A stretch of 52,723 nucleotides of DNA from Bacillota bacterium (GCA_021847325.1 JAJZTY010000002.1:1-52723), one strand, 5' to 3'; positions 1-11,067 are shown, numbered from the stretch's first letter. The notes: generated by a model not told the origin, from the letters alone. A program made the numbers and translations.

Positions 1-100
1 CTCCATCAGTAATTTGAAGCGGAATCATAAACAATCCTTCCATTTTAATACTCAAATGACTCATCCCACAAGCACTATCTGTCACAACCGCAACTTTCAT
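1..100 (-). CDS. DegV family protein, N-terminal fragment cut by the window edge
   Basis: Minus-strand translation from ATG at 100 gives MKVAVVTDSACGMSHLSIKMEGLFMIPLQITDG, matching the DegV N-terminal pattern (xVxxDSxxxL...PLxI). Not in the ORF track because it is truncated. Confidence 0.7.
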   Translation of the reverse strand, partial: MKVAVVTDSACGMSHLSIKMEGLFMIPLQITDG

Positions 101-104
101 ATTA

Positions 105-142
105 AAAAACCTCTCTTGTGTTAATCGTAACACTGAGAGGTC
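105..142 (-). terminator. Intrinsic terminator/attenuator between two degV genes
   Basis: Minus strand reads CCTCTCAGTGTTACGATTAACACAAGAGAGG followed by TTTTTT: a hairpin with a T-tract. Confidence 0.65.
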
Positions 143-155
143 TTTAACTCAATCA

Positions 156-1010
156 CTAATTCTTCAAAACTGCTTGAATTCCAAATGCATTTAATCCAAC
201 ATGCGCCGCAATACCAGCCGGAAGGATAATGGACTCTGTTTCACAACCTGGAATCACATCTTCCAACGCTTTTTTAAATGATTCAACACGTCCAGACGCA
301 TCACATTCAGGGAAGTAAACTTTATGTGTTTTAGCACTCACACCACGCTTAACCAAATCCTCAATAATTGCTGAGAATAACTTCGCTTCAGTACGTGCTG
401 TGTCAAACTTCTCAATGGTATTAACACTGTAATCAATGTATAAACCTAGTCTTACTTTTAATAAGTTAATCAATGCCGCAACTGGACCTTTAACACGTCC
501 ACCACGAACCAATTGATCAATATTATCTGGAAGAATATACGTCTTACAATCTTTGAATACGCGTTCCGCATACGCTAAGATTGTCTCTACTGATTCACCG
601 TTATTAGCCATTTCTCTTGCCTTAATCGCAACATGACGAATCGGTGCAGCTGCACTACGACTATCTACAAATGTAATATTTTCGATATCATGGGTTGTGG
701 CTGCTAAACGGAATGCTTGATACGTTCCAGATAAATAACTTGCGATAGAGAATACAATGATATGATCATAGTTTTCTCCTTTTAATCGTTCCATCATTTG
801 ATCTAAAAATCCAAGATTCGGTTGAGAAGTCTTTAAATCTTTCTTCGCGTTTAATGCATTAATTATTTCTTGAGGTCCAATATCTAAAAAATCTTTATAC
901 TCTACTCCATCCACCATGACTGACAATGGCGCAATTTCAATACCTAGTTTTTTCGCTTCTTCAGGGAATAGAGAAACCGAAGAATCCGTAATGATACAAA
1001 TTTTACTCAT
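156..1010 (-). CDS. DegV family fatty-acid-binding protein
   Basis: MSKICIITDSSVSLFPEEAKKLGIEIAPLSVMVDGVEYKDF is DegV-like. Start refined to ATG at 1010, preceded by GGAGGATGTC. Confidence 0.9.
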   Translation of the reverse strand: MSKICIITDSSVSLFPEEAKKLGIEIAPLSVMVDGVEYKDFLDIGPQEIINALNAKKDLKTSQPNLGFLDQMMERLKGENYDHIIVFSIASYLSGTYQAFRLAATTHDIENITFVDSRSAAAPIRHVAIKAREMANNGESVETILAYAERVFKDCKTYILPDNIDQLVRGGRVKGPVAALINLLKVRLGLYIDYSVNTIEKFDTARTEAKLFSAIIEDLVKRGVSAKTHKVYFPECDASGRVESFKKALEDVIPGCETESIILPAGIAAHVGLNAFGIQAVLKN

Positions 1011-1032
1011 GACATCCTCCTTGAGTACCCAC

Positions 1033-1062
1033 ATAATAACGAATAGTGTTCACTTTTGTCAA
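1033..1062 (-). promoter_or_regulatory. Putative sigma-A promoter for degV
   Basis: Minus strand TTGACA (1057-1062), 18-nt spacer, TATTAT (1033-1038). Confidence 0.5.
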
Positions 1063-1208
1063 ATAATACAATCTAAATTAGTTAAATTGACTTAAATATT
1101 TTAATAGTAATAATCTAATGACTCAACTTTTATATATTATACACCTTGTAGAGCCATATTCTTGTCTCAGTAGTATGTCTCATATACAATAATGATGAGG
1201 TGAATCTT

Positions 1209-1595
1209 ATGTTAGATCCAAAAACAGTATTAAGTGAAAGTCAAACCATTGCCGTACTAGGTGTAAATAAAGACCATGAATCCTACGCAAACAAAATCGT
1301 TCGTAAAATTAAAGCTCTAAAGAAAACAGCTTACCCAATTAATCCAAAATACGATGAATTGTTCGGAGATGTCGTATATGAATCAATTGAGAAATGTCCA
1401 AGTACACCAGATTTGGTTGTGTTTGTGGTAAATCCTACGATCGGTATTAATTATCTAGAGAATATTAAAGAGTTAGGCATTAAGACAATCTGGCTTCAAC
1501 CAGGTACCATTTCTATTGAACTTTTAGATGAGGCTAAACGTCTTGATTTAAATGTAATAGAAGCTTGTGTATTAGTTGTCGGCAATTATATATAG
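1209..1595 (+). CDS. CoA-binding domain protein (YccU-like)
   Basis: Rossmann-like LSESQTIAVLGVNKDHESYANKIVRKIKALKKTAYPINPKYDELFG, typical of small CoA-binding proteins. ATG at 1209 follows a GATGAGGTG ribosome-binding site. Confidence 0.8.
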   Translation: MLDPKTVLSESQTIAVLGVNKDHESYANKIVRKIKALKKTAYPINPKYDELFGDVVYESIEKCPSTPDLVVFVVNPTIGINYLENIKELGIKTIWLQPGTISIELLDEAKRLDLNVIEACVLVVGNYI

Positions 1596-1614
1596 GACTT
1601 TGTCCTATTTTTTT
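1591..1614 (+). terminator. Intrinsic terminator
   Basis: ATAGGAC-TTT-GTCCTAT followed by a T-run. Confidence 0.8.
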
Positions 1615-1645
1615 GTGTAAGCTTAAAATGATATAATCAAAATAA

Positions 1646-3037
<1,392 letters not shown>

Positions 3038-3066
3038 GATTGAGCACCTTCGGGTGCTCTTCTTTA
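3038..3066 (+). terminator. Intrinsic terminator
   Basis: GAGCACC-TTCG-GGTGCTC followed by a T-rich stretch. Confidence 0.75.
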
Positions 3067-3076
3067 TAAGGTCACT

Positions 3077-3541
3077 ATGAAAATCAAAGAAATAACTCAA
3101 ACAGATATCCCCATTCTTTTAGAACTCATAAAAGAATTAGCCCATTACGAGAAATTATTAGATCAAGTTAGCGCAGACGAAAAACAACTTGCCCAATGGA
3201 TTATTCATGAAAAAAAGGCAAATGCTTTATTACTTGAATATAATCATACAAATGTAGGATTCGTATTATACTTTAATAATTTTTCTACTTTTTTAGGTAA
3301 ACCTGGAATCTACCTAGAAGACTTATACATCAAGGAAGACTATCGAAATAAAGGATTCGGTAAACAAGTCTTTAAGTATCTTGCGAATGAATGTATCCAA
3401 AAAGGATATGGAAGACTTGAATGGTCCGTACTCAACTGGAATGAACCCAGTATACAGTTCTATCAGAATTTAGGTGCACAACCGATGAGTGAATGGACGA
3501 CTTACCGATTAACTGAATCTGAACTTAAGAAACTAATTTAG
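3077..3541 (+). CDS. GNAT family N-acetyltransferase (diamine/spermidine acetyltransferase-like)
   Basis: YLEDLYIKEDYRNKGFGKQVFKYLANECIQKGYGRLEWSVLNWNEPSIQFYQNLGA is a GNAT acetyl-CoA motif with SSAT-like WSVLNWN...FY. Confidence 0.85.
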   Translation: MKIKEITQTDIPILLELIKELAHYEKLLDQVSADEKQLAQWIIHEKKANALLLEYNHTNVGFVLYFNNFSTFLGKPGIYLEDLYIKEDYRNKGFGKQVFKYLANECIQKGYGRLEWSVLNWNEPSIQFYQNLGAQPMSEWTTYRLTESELKKLI

Positions 3542-3585
3542 ATAATATCATTTGCATAATCCTCATCACTTTTATAAACTATATC

Positions 3586-3601
3586 TGTGATTTACATCAC
3601 T
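3586..3601 (+). promoter_or_regulatory. Candidate Crp/Fnr-like operator
   Basis: TGTGA-N6-TCACT (tgtgatttacatcact), directly upstream of the ribosome-binding site of the iron transporter SBP. Confidence 0.35.
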
Positions 3602-3616
3602 TAGAAATGAGGAAAC

Positions 3617-4618
3617 ATGCGTAAGCTTTCACTACTACTCATTCTTCTATTGGCACTCTCAGCTTGTACATCTGTAAAGACTGAAGAATCCAAAGAAGTT
3701 AACATCTATTCTGCTCGTAATTACGATGTGGATAAAGATCTACTAATTCAGTTTGAAAACGAAACTGGAATTAAAGTCAATCTATTCGAAGGTAAAGGAG
3801 ATGAGCTCATTGAACGACTCAAACTCGAACAATCAGAACCCATTGCCGATATCTTTATGACGGTCGGAGCGGAAACACTCTATCCTGCTCTACAAAACGA
3901 TTTATTAGCTGATTTAGGTATTAATAAGGATACTCTAGAATCAGGATACTATGGAGATAAGTGGGTTGCCCTCACACGACGTGCACGAGTTATTGTGTAT
4001 GATAAAGTGAATAACCCTAATCCAACGGTTCAAAATCTCAATGATTTAACCGATCCACAATACAGTGGTCAAATACTCAGTCGTAGTTCAACATCATCTT
4101 ATAACTTAGCCCTTATGGCTCATCAGATTCAATTAAACGGAAAAGATGCGACAAAAGAACTTATGTTGGGATTGGTTAATAATTTTGCGAGAACACCTAC
4201 TGGAAATGATCGCGATCAGGCAAAAGCAGTTATCGCTGGACTTGGTCAATACGCGATTATGTATACCTATTATGTCGCCGCAATGGAACGCTCTTCTGAA
4301 CCTGAAGAAGTCAAAGTTGCGAATCAAATCGGTTTAATTTATCCAACCGAAACACATGTAAATATCAGTTGGATTGGACAAATCAAAAATAGTCCAAATC
4401 CTACCAATGCACAATTACTCATCGAATTCTTACTTTCAGAAACAGCTCAAAAAGAATACGCTGAGAAGAACGGTGAATATCCTGTATTGAACACAATCCC
4501 CGTATCCTCTCTCTTATTACCTTGGGGTGATTTCAATAAAGCAGAAATTGATTATGAAACACTTGGACAATACTCCATTGAGACAGTTCAATTGTTTGAT
4601 GAAGTTGGTTGGGAATAA
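3617..4618 (+). CDS. Ferric-iron ABC transporter substrate-binding lipoprotein
   Basis: Lipobox LLALSAC; VNIYSARNYDVDKDLLIQFENETGIKVN and the TPTGNDRDQ/IGLIYP family pattern of FbpA/FutA-type SBPs; followed by a matching permease and ATPase. Confidence 0.85.
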   Translation: MRKLSLLLILLLALSACTSVKTEESKEVNIYSARNYDVDKDLLIQFENETGIKVNLFEGKGDELIERLKLEQSEPIADIFMTVGAETLYPALQNDLLADLGINKDTLESGYYGDKWVALTRRARVIVYDKVNNPNPTVQNLNDLTDPQYSGQILSRSSTSSYNLALMAHQIQLNGKDATKELMLGLVNNFARTPTGNDRDQAKAVIAGLGQYAIMYTYYVAAMERSSEPEEVKVANQIGLIYPTETHVNISWIGQIKNSPNPTNAQLLIEFLLSETAQKEYAEKNGEYPVLNTIPVSSLLLPWGDFNKAEIDYETLGQYSIETVQLFDEVGWE

Positions 4619-6201
4619 TGTTTACTTGGAAACGTTTTACACAGATAAGTAGTATCCTATGGATATTACTTATCTTTATCTTATTTAGTGAGACCATTAC
4701 ACTCCTATTTACTCCGAGTAATGAGAACTGGCAACACAGTGTTCAATATGTCTTTACGGATGTTAGTGTAAACACATTAATCATTGTTGGATTTTCTACT
4801 TTACTCGCAGGTTTGTTAGGTTTATTTCTCGCAAGTGCAGTCTCCCTATTTGAATTTAAAGGACGAAAACTCTTTAGTTTTCTTTTTTATCTACCCCTAG
4901 CGTTTCCACCTTATGTATTAGCTTATTTCTGGATGTATTTCTTTAGTTATACTGGAACAGTCCAAACACTATTAAGACAATTCAATATTCCCTATTCAAA
5001 TACTTGGTTTGTGATCGATCCAAAAATACTCGCAATTTTTGTATATACATCAAGTTTATTCCCTTATGTGTATATCAGTACGAAAGCTTTAATCAATCGA
5101 ACACTTGGAAATTATATTGAGAACGCGAGAGTTCTAGGATATTCCTATCCAAGAATACTCAGTCGATTAGTTTTCCCATTAAGTTTACCTGCACTATTAG
5201 GCGGTGGACTACTGGTTGCCCTCGAAGTATTAAGTGATTATGGTGTTGTGTCCTATCTAGGTATACCAAGTTTTTCAACTTCCATCGTACGAAGTTGGAT
5301 TCGTTTCCAAGACTTTGATACAGCACTTAGGTTAGCCTCTCTCTTAATGATATTTACATTAATTCTTATCTTTGTGTTTAATACATTAAGTCGTAAGATT
5401 AAGAACTTAATACCAAGTAAGGGTAGACCCCTTATTCCAAGTCAATTAAATAAAACAAATACCATTTTATTAACAACTTTCTTATCACTATTTTTGTTTA
5501 TTACCTTTGGTATTCCACTTTTACAATTAATCAATTGGAGTGTTAAAAGTCTCTCTACTATACGTATACAATCGATTCTACCTAATCTCTTAAACTCTCT
5601 TTACTTAAGTATTGGGGTCACATTAATCATCTTAATATTAAGTTTAATCTTAGCGAATCATAAACGAATTCAGAATGGAATAATAAGTTCTTTGAGTAAT
5701 AAACTGGTTCTATTGGGTTATTCAATTCCTGGATCAGTCATAGGAATACTATGTTTAGTCTTCTTTCTAAATTTAAGAAACTATATTCCATTATCACTTA
5801 ATCAAAGTGCTTTACTTCTTGTATTCGCACTCATTGTTCGATATGTAGGATTATCTTACCAAAGTATGGATCAAGGATTTAATAAAATTGGACTTAAATT
5901 CAATGAAGCATCACAAGTACTTGGACTATCCTATTTCAAGTCTATGATTAAAATCGATATCCCTTTACTCAAACCAGCGTTATTATCTGCTTTCACCATG
6001 GTATTTCTTGATATTATCAAGGAACTACCTCTCAGTTTACTCTTAAGACCGTTTAACTTTAATACGCTCGCAACCCAAGTTCATCAATATGCTAATGATG
6101 AGATGTTAGTGGAATCCGCATTTCCTACACTTATTATTCTAATTCTTTCATTTATTATGATAATGATTCTAGTAAAATTCATTCAAAAGGAGAACAACTA
6201 A
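4618..6201 (+). CDS. Ferric-iron ABC transporter permease (FbpB-like, duplicated permease)
   Basis: About 12 hydrophobic segments; two permease EAA-like motifs (ENARVLGYSYPRILSRLVFPLSLPALLGG; NEASQVLGLSYFKSMIKIDIPLLKPALLSA). Start overlaps the upstream stop (taATG). Confidence 0.85.
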   Translation: MFTWKRFTQISSILWILLIFILFSETITLLFTPSNENWQHSVQYVFTDVSVNTLIIVGFSTLLAGLLGLFLASAVSLFEFKGRKLFSFLFYLPLAFPPYVLAYFWMYFFSYTGTVQTLLRQFNIPYSNTWFVIDPKILAIFVYTSSLFPYVYISTKALINRTLGNYIENARVLGYSYPRILSRLVFPLSLPALLGGGLLVALEVLSDYGVVSYLGIPSFSTSIVRSWIRFQDFDTALRLASLLMIFTLILIFVFNTLSRKIKNLIPSKGRPLIPSQLNKTNTILLTTFLSLFLFITFGIPLLQLINWSVKSLSTIRIQSILPNLLNSLYLSIGVTLIILILSLILANHKRIQNGIISSLSNKLVLLGYSIPGSVIGILCLVFFLNLRNYIPLSLNQSALLLVFALIVRYVGLSYQSMDQGFNKIGLKFNEASQVLGLSYFKSMIKIDIPLLKPALLSAFTMVFLDIIKELPLSLLLRPFNFNTLATQVHQYANDEMLVESAFPTLIILILSFIMIMILVKFIQKENN

Positions 6202-6833
6202 TGTATCTAGATATTAAAAATCTTAGTTTCAAATATGACCAAATAAACATTATTGACTCCTTTAATATGAGTGCACCAAAAGGATCGATTACAACAATCA
6301 TTGGGGAAAGTGGCTCAGGTAAAAGTACTTTATTACGTATTCTTGCAGGTCTAAATAACAGTCAAACTGGAATATTTACATTAGATAATCAGATTGTATT
6401 TAATGAATATAAGAATGTAGAAACACATAAAAGAAAGATTGGTTTAGTCTTTCAGGACTATACTTTATTCCCGCATTTAAACATCGAACAAAATATCGCA
6501 TTTGGAATTCATTCTAAGCATAAGAAAAAAGAACGAATTCAATCCATATTAAAAATGGTTGAACTAGAAAATGACGCTCATAAATACCCTTATGAATGTT
6601 CAGGAGGTATGCAACAACGTGTTGCCTTAGCACGCGCAATTGCGAATCAACCCAAACTCTTACTCTTAGATGAACCCTTTTCAAATCTTGATCAAGACTT
6701 AAAAATACGATTAAGAGACCAATTTATCTCTTGGGCTAAACAAGAAGAGATTACCTTAATATGGGTTACACATGATATGGAAGAAGCATATGCTATATCA
6801 AATCAAGTGATAGAGTTAATTAAAAAGATCTAG
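6201..6833 (+). CDS. Iron ABC transporter ATP-binding protein
   Basis: Walker A GESGSGKST, signature SGGMQQR, Walker B LLLLDEPFSNLD; stop/start overlap with the permease. Confidence 0.9.
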   Translation: MYLDIKNLSFKYDQINIIDSFNMSAPKGSITTIIGESGSGKSTLLRILAGLNNSQTGIFTLDNQIVFNEYKNVETHKRKIGLVFQDYTLFPHLNIEQNIAFGIHSKHKKKERIQSILKMVELENDAHKYPYECSGGMQQRVALARAIANQPKLLLLDEPFSNLDQDLKIRLRDQFISWAKQEEITLIWVTHDMEEAYAISNQVIELIKKI

Positions 6834-6852
6834 AAATTTTAGATCTTTTTTA
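6824..6852. terminator. Bidirectional intrinsic terminator
   Basis: AAAAAGATCTA...TAGATCTTTTTT lies between convergent genes and overlaps the upstream stop codon. Confidence 0.8.
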
Positions 6853-7650
6853 GATATGTAAGTCTCTACGTGGGAATCGTACAAAGGCTAAAGCTAAACC
6901 TATCATTATCCATAATATACATAAACCAATATACATTGGATCAAGTGATAGATTACGAATCACCTCATCATTAGGGAAATATTTAAAGATAAGAAAAGGT
7001 CTCATCCATTCAGAATTCTCAATCATATCATATACTACAGTACCTAAGTAACTCGCTCCCATAACCGATATCATAATCATAGATGCCTTTGTATTATTCT
7101 TTAGTGCACCTGATAAACCAAAGGATACACAATAGAACGCAAACATAACAAGCACCAATCCCAACATCATTAAGAATAATTCTGTATTAATATTTTCATT
7201 CGGTGCGACTTTCGCAATAATTGCGATTGATACGGCATAATCAATACCGACAAACGCTAAGATATAAATAATCCCAGCACATAGCTTTTGAACCAATACC
7301 CAAGTCCGTGTAACTGGTTTTACCATCAAAAACTCTGCTGTTTTATCTCTTTCTTCTTTCGCAAGAATACCCGCTCCTAAAATAATCGCAAAGATTGCGC
7401 CCATAATCACAAGATAGAAATTAATCACACCATAGAAACCACTTAACGAAGTGACTTCTAGATTCACCATTCCAAACATAGCCAAAAAAGCCTTAGGCAT
7501 TTGATTAAACACATCGGTAATGGAAGTATCATTCGCATCATAGAGTGCAGTAAACTTACCCATACCTCCAGCTACCATAGCGATTATTCCTAATCCCCAA
7601 AACATTAAATACTTCCAATACTGCTTCATTTCATGAAGAAATAAGTTCAT
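6850..7650 (-). CDS. ABC-2 type transporter permease subunit
   Basis: Multiple TM segments; GILAKEERDKTAEFLMVKPVTRTWVLVQK motif typical of ABC-2 permeases. Confidence 0.8.
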   Translation of the reverse strand: MNLFLHEMKQYWKYLMFWGLGIIAMVAGGMGKFTALYDANDTSITDVFNQMPKAFLAMFGMVNLEVTSLSGFYGVINFYLVIMGAIFAIILGAGILAKEERDKTAEFLMVKPVTRTWVLVQKLCAGIIYILAFVGIDYAVSIAIIAKVAPNENINTELFLMMLGLVLVMFAFYCVSFGLSGALKNNTKASMIMISVMGASYLGTVVYDMIENSEWMRPFLIFKYFPNDEVIRNLSLDPMYIGLCILWIMIGLALAFVRFPRRDLHI

Positions 7651-7658
7651 ATTCCCTC

Positions 7659-8456
7659 CTACACCGCATGGATGTCTTTACGATCAAAATAGATAAAACT
7701 AAACACAACCATTCCAAGTAATAACGCTATTCCCCATAAGACAAACTCAAGTTCTAGTGAACCCATTAAGACAATCGAATACTTATCAAAAAATTGAAAT
7801 GGAGAGAAATAACGAATCCAAGGATCATCAAAGATCGCCTTTAACATATTCACCACAAAGAAACCAAACACTATACCTAAAGATACAGGCGCAATTGAAC
7901 GTAATCTACGGAAAGTAACACCCAGTAAAACACCAAGTGACGCAAAAATTAATTGTAGATAGAACGTACTTAAGCATACCATTAAGAACGATTGAGTTGA
8001 AAAAGGTGCTAAGGTAACTGAAGAAATTCCTAAATAAGAAGTGAGTGTTAAAAGGATATTTGTCCCAACTAAGATCACTAAAATGGACAATACTTTCGCC
8101 ATTAATATTGACGTACGTTTGACTGGTTTAGTAATAATAAACTCAGTTGTACGTAAACGTAATTCACGACCTGAAGTCCCTAAACCTAACATAATAGCTT
8201 GCGTCGACGCAATGAGTTCAATATAAATCAGTACGAAACAATAAAATCCAATCGCAGAGAAGAATTGATCGATATCAAAACCAAACGCAACTAAGACTTC
8301 CTTAGGATATCGATTAAACACTTCAATTAAATCGGCAGAATTCTGATAGAACGCTGGATACATTAACATAAAGAAATACGCAACACTACATAAAATAAGA
8401 ATCCAAATTAGATTACTTTTAAGATTACTCTTAAGTTCAAAAAGGAAGATATTCAT
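7659..8456 (-). CDS. ABC-2 type transporter permease subunit
   Basis: Multi-TM; LRLRTTEFIITKPVKRTSILMAKVLS parallels the neighbouring permease. Confidence 0.8.
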   Translation of the reverse strand: MNIFLFELKSNLKSNLIWILILCSVAYFFMLMYPAFYQNSADLIEVFNRYPKEVLVAFGFDIDQFFSAIGFYCFVLIYIELIASTQAIMLGLGTSGRELRLRTTEFIITKPVKRTSILMAKVLSILVILVGTNILLTLTSYLGISSVTLAPFSTQSFLMVCLSTFYLQLIFASLGVLLGVTFRRLRSIAPVSLGIVFGFFVVNMLKAIFDDPWIRYFSPFQFFDKYSIVLMGSLELEFVLWGIALLLGMVVFSFIYFDRKDIHAV

Positions 8457-8458
8457 AC

Positions 8459-9343
8459 TTACTCCTTCACATAATAATGCATGAAAATCTCTTCTAAATC
8501 AGGTTCAGTTAAATTAATACGCAATAAATTAAGCTGAGATAATTTATGCATCAAATCATTCACATTACCGTTATATAAGAAGGAAGTATTCCCATCGACA
8601 ACTGTATAGTTAATCATATTATTATCTTTAAATGATTCAGATAAAGGTTCTTCAGTGTCTACCGAAACTTTAAGATACGTATTTTCTTTTAATGAAGCCA
8701 TTGTATCTATACGAACAATCTTACCTTCTTTAATAATCGCAACTCGATCACATAGTTTCTGCACTTCACTTAAAATATGAGATGAGAATAAAACCGTTGC
8801 GCCTCTCTCATTTTCTTCTTTGAGAATATCGAAGAAAGTTTGTTGCATAAGAGGATCTAAACCCCCTGTTGGTTCATCTAATATGATGAGTTTAGGAGAG
8901 TGTAGTAATCCTTGGATAATCCCTACTTTCTTCTTATTTCCATACGATAAGTTATCGATTTTCATGTTTAGATCGACATCTAATCGAGCTGCTAGTTCTT
9001 TTATTTTAGCTTTACAATCTTTATTGTAGAAAGATGCGGAATAGTTCAATAAATCTTTAACCTTCATATTGTCATAATAAAATACTTCAGAAGGTAGATA
9101 ACCTATCTCTTTATGAATCTCTTGATAATCTTTTTGACAATCTAATCCAAAAATAGTTGCACTACCTGAACTGGGTTTAATGAGTGAGAGTAATAAACGA
9201 ATGGTTGTGGATTTACCTGCCCCATTAGGTCCTATAAATCCAAATATTTCGCCTTCTTCTATGGATAAATCCACATCAATAATCCCTCTGGATTTACCAT
9301 AATACTTCGTTAACTTCTTTGTTTCAATGATTGCCATAGACAT
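8459..9343 (-). CDS. ABC transporter ATP-binding protein (exporter)
   Basis: Walker A GPNGAGKST, Walker B LIILDEPTGGLDPL; adjacent to two ABC-2 permeases. Start could be 9337. Confidence 0.9.
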   Translation of the reverse strand: MSMAIIETKKLTKYYGKSRGIIDVDLSIEEGEIFGFIGPNGAGKSTTIRLLLSLIKPSSGSATIFGLDCQKDYQEIHKEIGYLPSEVFYYDNMKVKDLLNYSASFYNKDCKAKIKELAARLDVDLNMKIDNLSYGNKKKVGIIQGLLHSPKLIILDEPTGGLDPLMQQTFFDILKEENERGATVLFSSHILSEVQKLCDRVAIIKEGKIVRIDTMASLKENTYLKVSVDTEEPLSESFKDNNMINYTVVDGNTSFLYNGNVNDLMHKLSQLNLLRINLTEPDLEEIFMHYYVKE

Positions 9344-9411
9344 CTCCTATTTAACGCTATTTTCATCATATGCCTGTAATGTTTATCCTACAAGTAAAAA
9401 AGATATAAAAA

Positions 9412-9434
9412 AGTGACGAAGATAAATCTTCGCC
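9412..9434 (-). terminator. Terminator-like hairpin at the left end of the IS
   Basis: Minus strand GGCGAAGA-TTTA-TCTTCGTC followed by ACTTTTTT. Confidence 0.5.
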
Positions 9435-9462
9435 ATCTTGAAAAATAATGAAAACATAATCC

Positions 9463-10764
9463 ATGATTTATTCATCGTCCTCACGCAAAGGGAATTCAGT
9501 TATACTTTGGGTGAGGACTTTATTGATGATCTCAGATAACCTGGCGATCCCCCTCGCCAAAGTCGCGACACATTCTTTCTCAAAGATGGTGGATCCTTCG
9601 AAGTTGTCCATTCAAAGAATTTTCGTTGCCTATTGGACGTCGTTTCTGCTGGACCCTGAAGTGGTTCATCGTGGTTTACGCCCTGTGATCGTCAAAGAAG
9701 TTCAAAAAATGATGGCCTGCGGAACCCTCGACGCCGGTTTCAAAATCTATGAATGCCCAAACTGTAAGAAAACGCACGTCATCTGTTATACCTGTAAAAG
9801 TCGCTTCTGTAATGCCTGTGGCGTCAAGTATGCCCATCTTCGTGCCTACTCTATTTCAGCCTCGACGCTCGATGTCCCGCATCGCCATGTCGTTTTTACC
9901 ATCGATCACTGCTTACGGGATTATTTCAGAAGAGATCGTGATCTCCTCCATGTCTTGTTTGAAGCCGTCAAGGATACCCTCTTCTATACGTTTGATCGGA
10001 TGAACGGAAAAAAACATACCTTCAAACCTGGCTTCATTCTCACGCTCCATACCTTCGGTCGAGCGCTGAATTGGAACCCCCACATTCACTGTCTCCTTAC
10101 CGAAGGCGGGATGAATGAAGACCAGATCTATAAACCCATCTCCTACATCAACTATGAGGTGCTTCGCAAATCCTTCATGAAATGTCTGTTGGACAAGATG
10201 AAGGCCTTCTATGCCAATCAACCCGCTGTGCTGAGTGAGCTCAAGCAACGGATCAATCAAATTTATCGCGACTATACCGATGGTTTTTATGTCCATGCGC
10301 CGGCGATGGAACAGAAGAATGGCAAGGATGCGGTTACGGCATACATCATCCGCTATGCTGGTCGACCCGTCATGGCTCAAAGTCGGATCCTTGCGCTTGA
10401 TCGTTCGAATCGGATGATCACCTACTTCTATGAAGACCATAAAACAGAGGAGCGCATCGAAGTGACGGAGCCTGTCTTCACGTTCATGAAGAAGCTCATC
10501 GTTCACATCCCAGAATCTCAATTCAAGATGATTCGCTACTATGGGCTTTATGCCAGCTGTCAAACACAACACAAGCCGACTGTGAAAGCCCTGCTTAAAT
10601 CATGTCTAAGCACGCTTCGTAAACACCTTCCCTATCGGCAAAGTCTGATTTCAACCTTTGACACCGACCCTTTGCTTTGTGATTGTGGTCATTATATGGA
10701 ATATATTGGTTTCTGGGTTCCCCCCTCGAAAAGAAATGGAGGTTTTGCTTATGACTCATCCTAA
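9463..10764 (+). CDS. tnpA: IS91 family (HUH/Y2) transposase
   Basis: N-terminal zinc ribbon (CPNCKKTHVICYTCKSRFCNACG), HUH motif WNPHIHCLLTEGG, and YxxxY (AYIIRYAGRP). An alternative start is ATG 9586. Confidence 0.92.
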   Translation: MIYSSSSRKGNSVILWVRTLLMISDNLAIPLAKVATHSFSKMVDPSKLSIQRIFVAYWTSFLLDPEVVHRGLRPVIVKEVQKMMACGTLDAGFKIYECPNCKKTHVICYTCKSRFCNACGVKYAHLRAYSISASTLDVPHRHVVFTIDHCLRDYFRRDRDLLHVLFEAVKDTLFYTFDRMNGKKHTFKPGFILTLHTFGRALNWNPHIHCLLTEGGMNEDQIYKPISYINYEVLRKSFMKCLLDKMKAFYANQPAVLSELKQRINQIYRDYTDGFYVHAPAMEQKNGKDAVTAYIIRYAGRPVMAQSRILALDRSNRMITYFYEDHKTEERIEVTEPVFTFMKKLIVHIPESQFKMIRYYGLYASCQTQHKPTVKALLKSCLSTLRKHLPYRQSLISTFDTDPLLCDCGHYMEYIGFWVPPSKRNGGFAYDSS

Positions 10765-10954
10765 GCATACACATGATGATTCCGCTGGAGATCGCTTGAT
10801 TGACATGAAATGCACGCATTGTGGCTATGAAGAAAAAATGCCTGCTTGGTGTTATGGCGAAGAAGCGGACTACCTAATCGATATTGGGAATCCGGAACCC
10901 CAGCGTTGGCAATGTCCTAAATGTTATAACGAAACGCTTTGTCGAAAACCATAG
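10751..10954 (+). CDS. Small zinc-ribbon protein encoded within the IS (67 aa)
   Basis: ATG 10751 preceded by GGAGG, overlapping the end of tnpA. Contains CTHC...CPKC knuckles (MTHPKHTHDDSAGDRLIDMKCTHCGYEEKMPAWCYGEEADYLIDIGNPEPQRWQCPKCYNETLCRKP). Confidence 0.6.
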   Translation: MTHPKHTHDDSAGDRLIDMKCTHCGYEEKMPAWCYGEEADYLIDIGNPEPQRWQCPKCYNETLCRKP

Positions 10955-11067
10955 CGCTTATATACATCGCCTTCATCTTTCAATCTCATTTACTTTTTGA
11001 GTGCGTTCACATCAGCGCTTCTTTTAATTTGTTTTCTGAGATTTAGAGAACTTTCCTATAAGATAAA

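Noticed and set aside
4146-4337. 63-aa plus-strand ORF within the iron SBP gene
   Set aside because: Out-of-frame overlap with a well-supported SBP gene.
9913-10572. 219-aa antisense ORF inside the IS transposase (also 20432-21091)
   Set aside because: Lies fully opposite the IS91 transposase, has no ribosome-binding site or recognisable domain, and is explained by codon bias of the sense gene.
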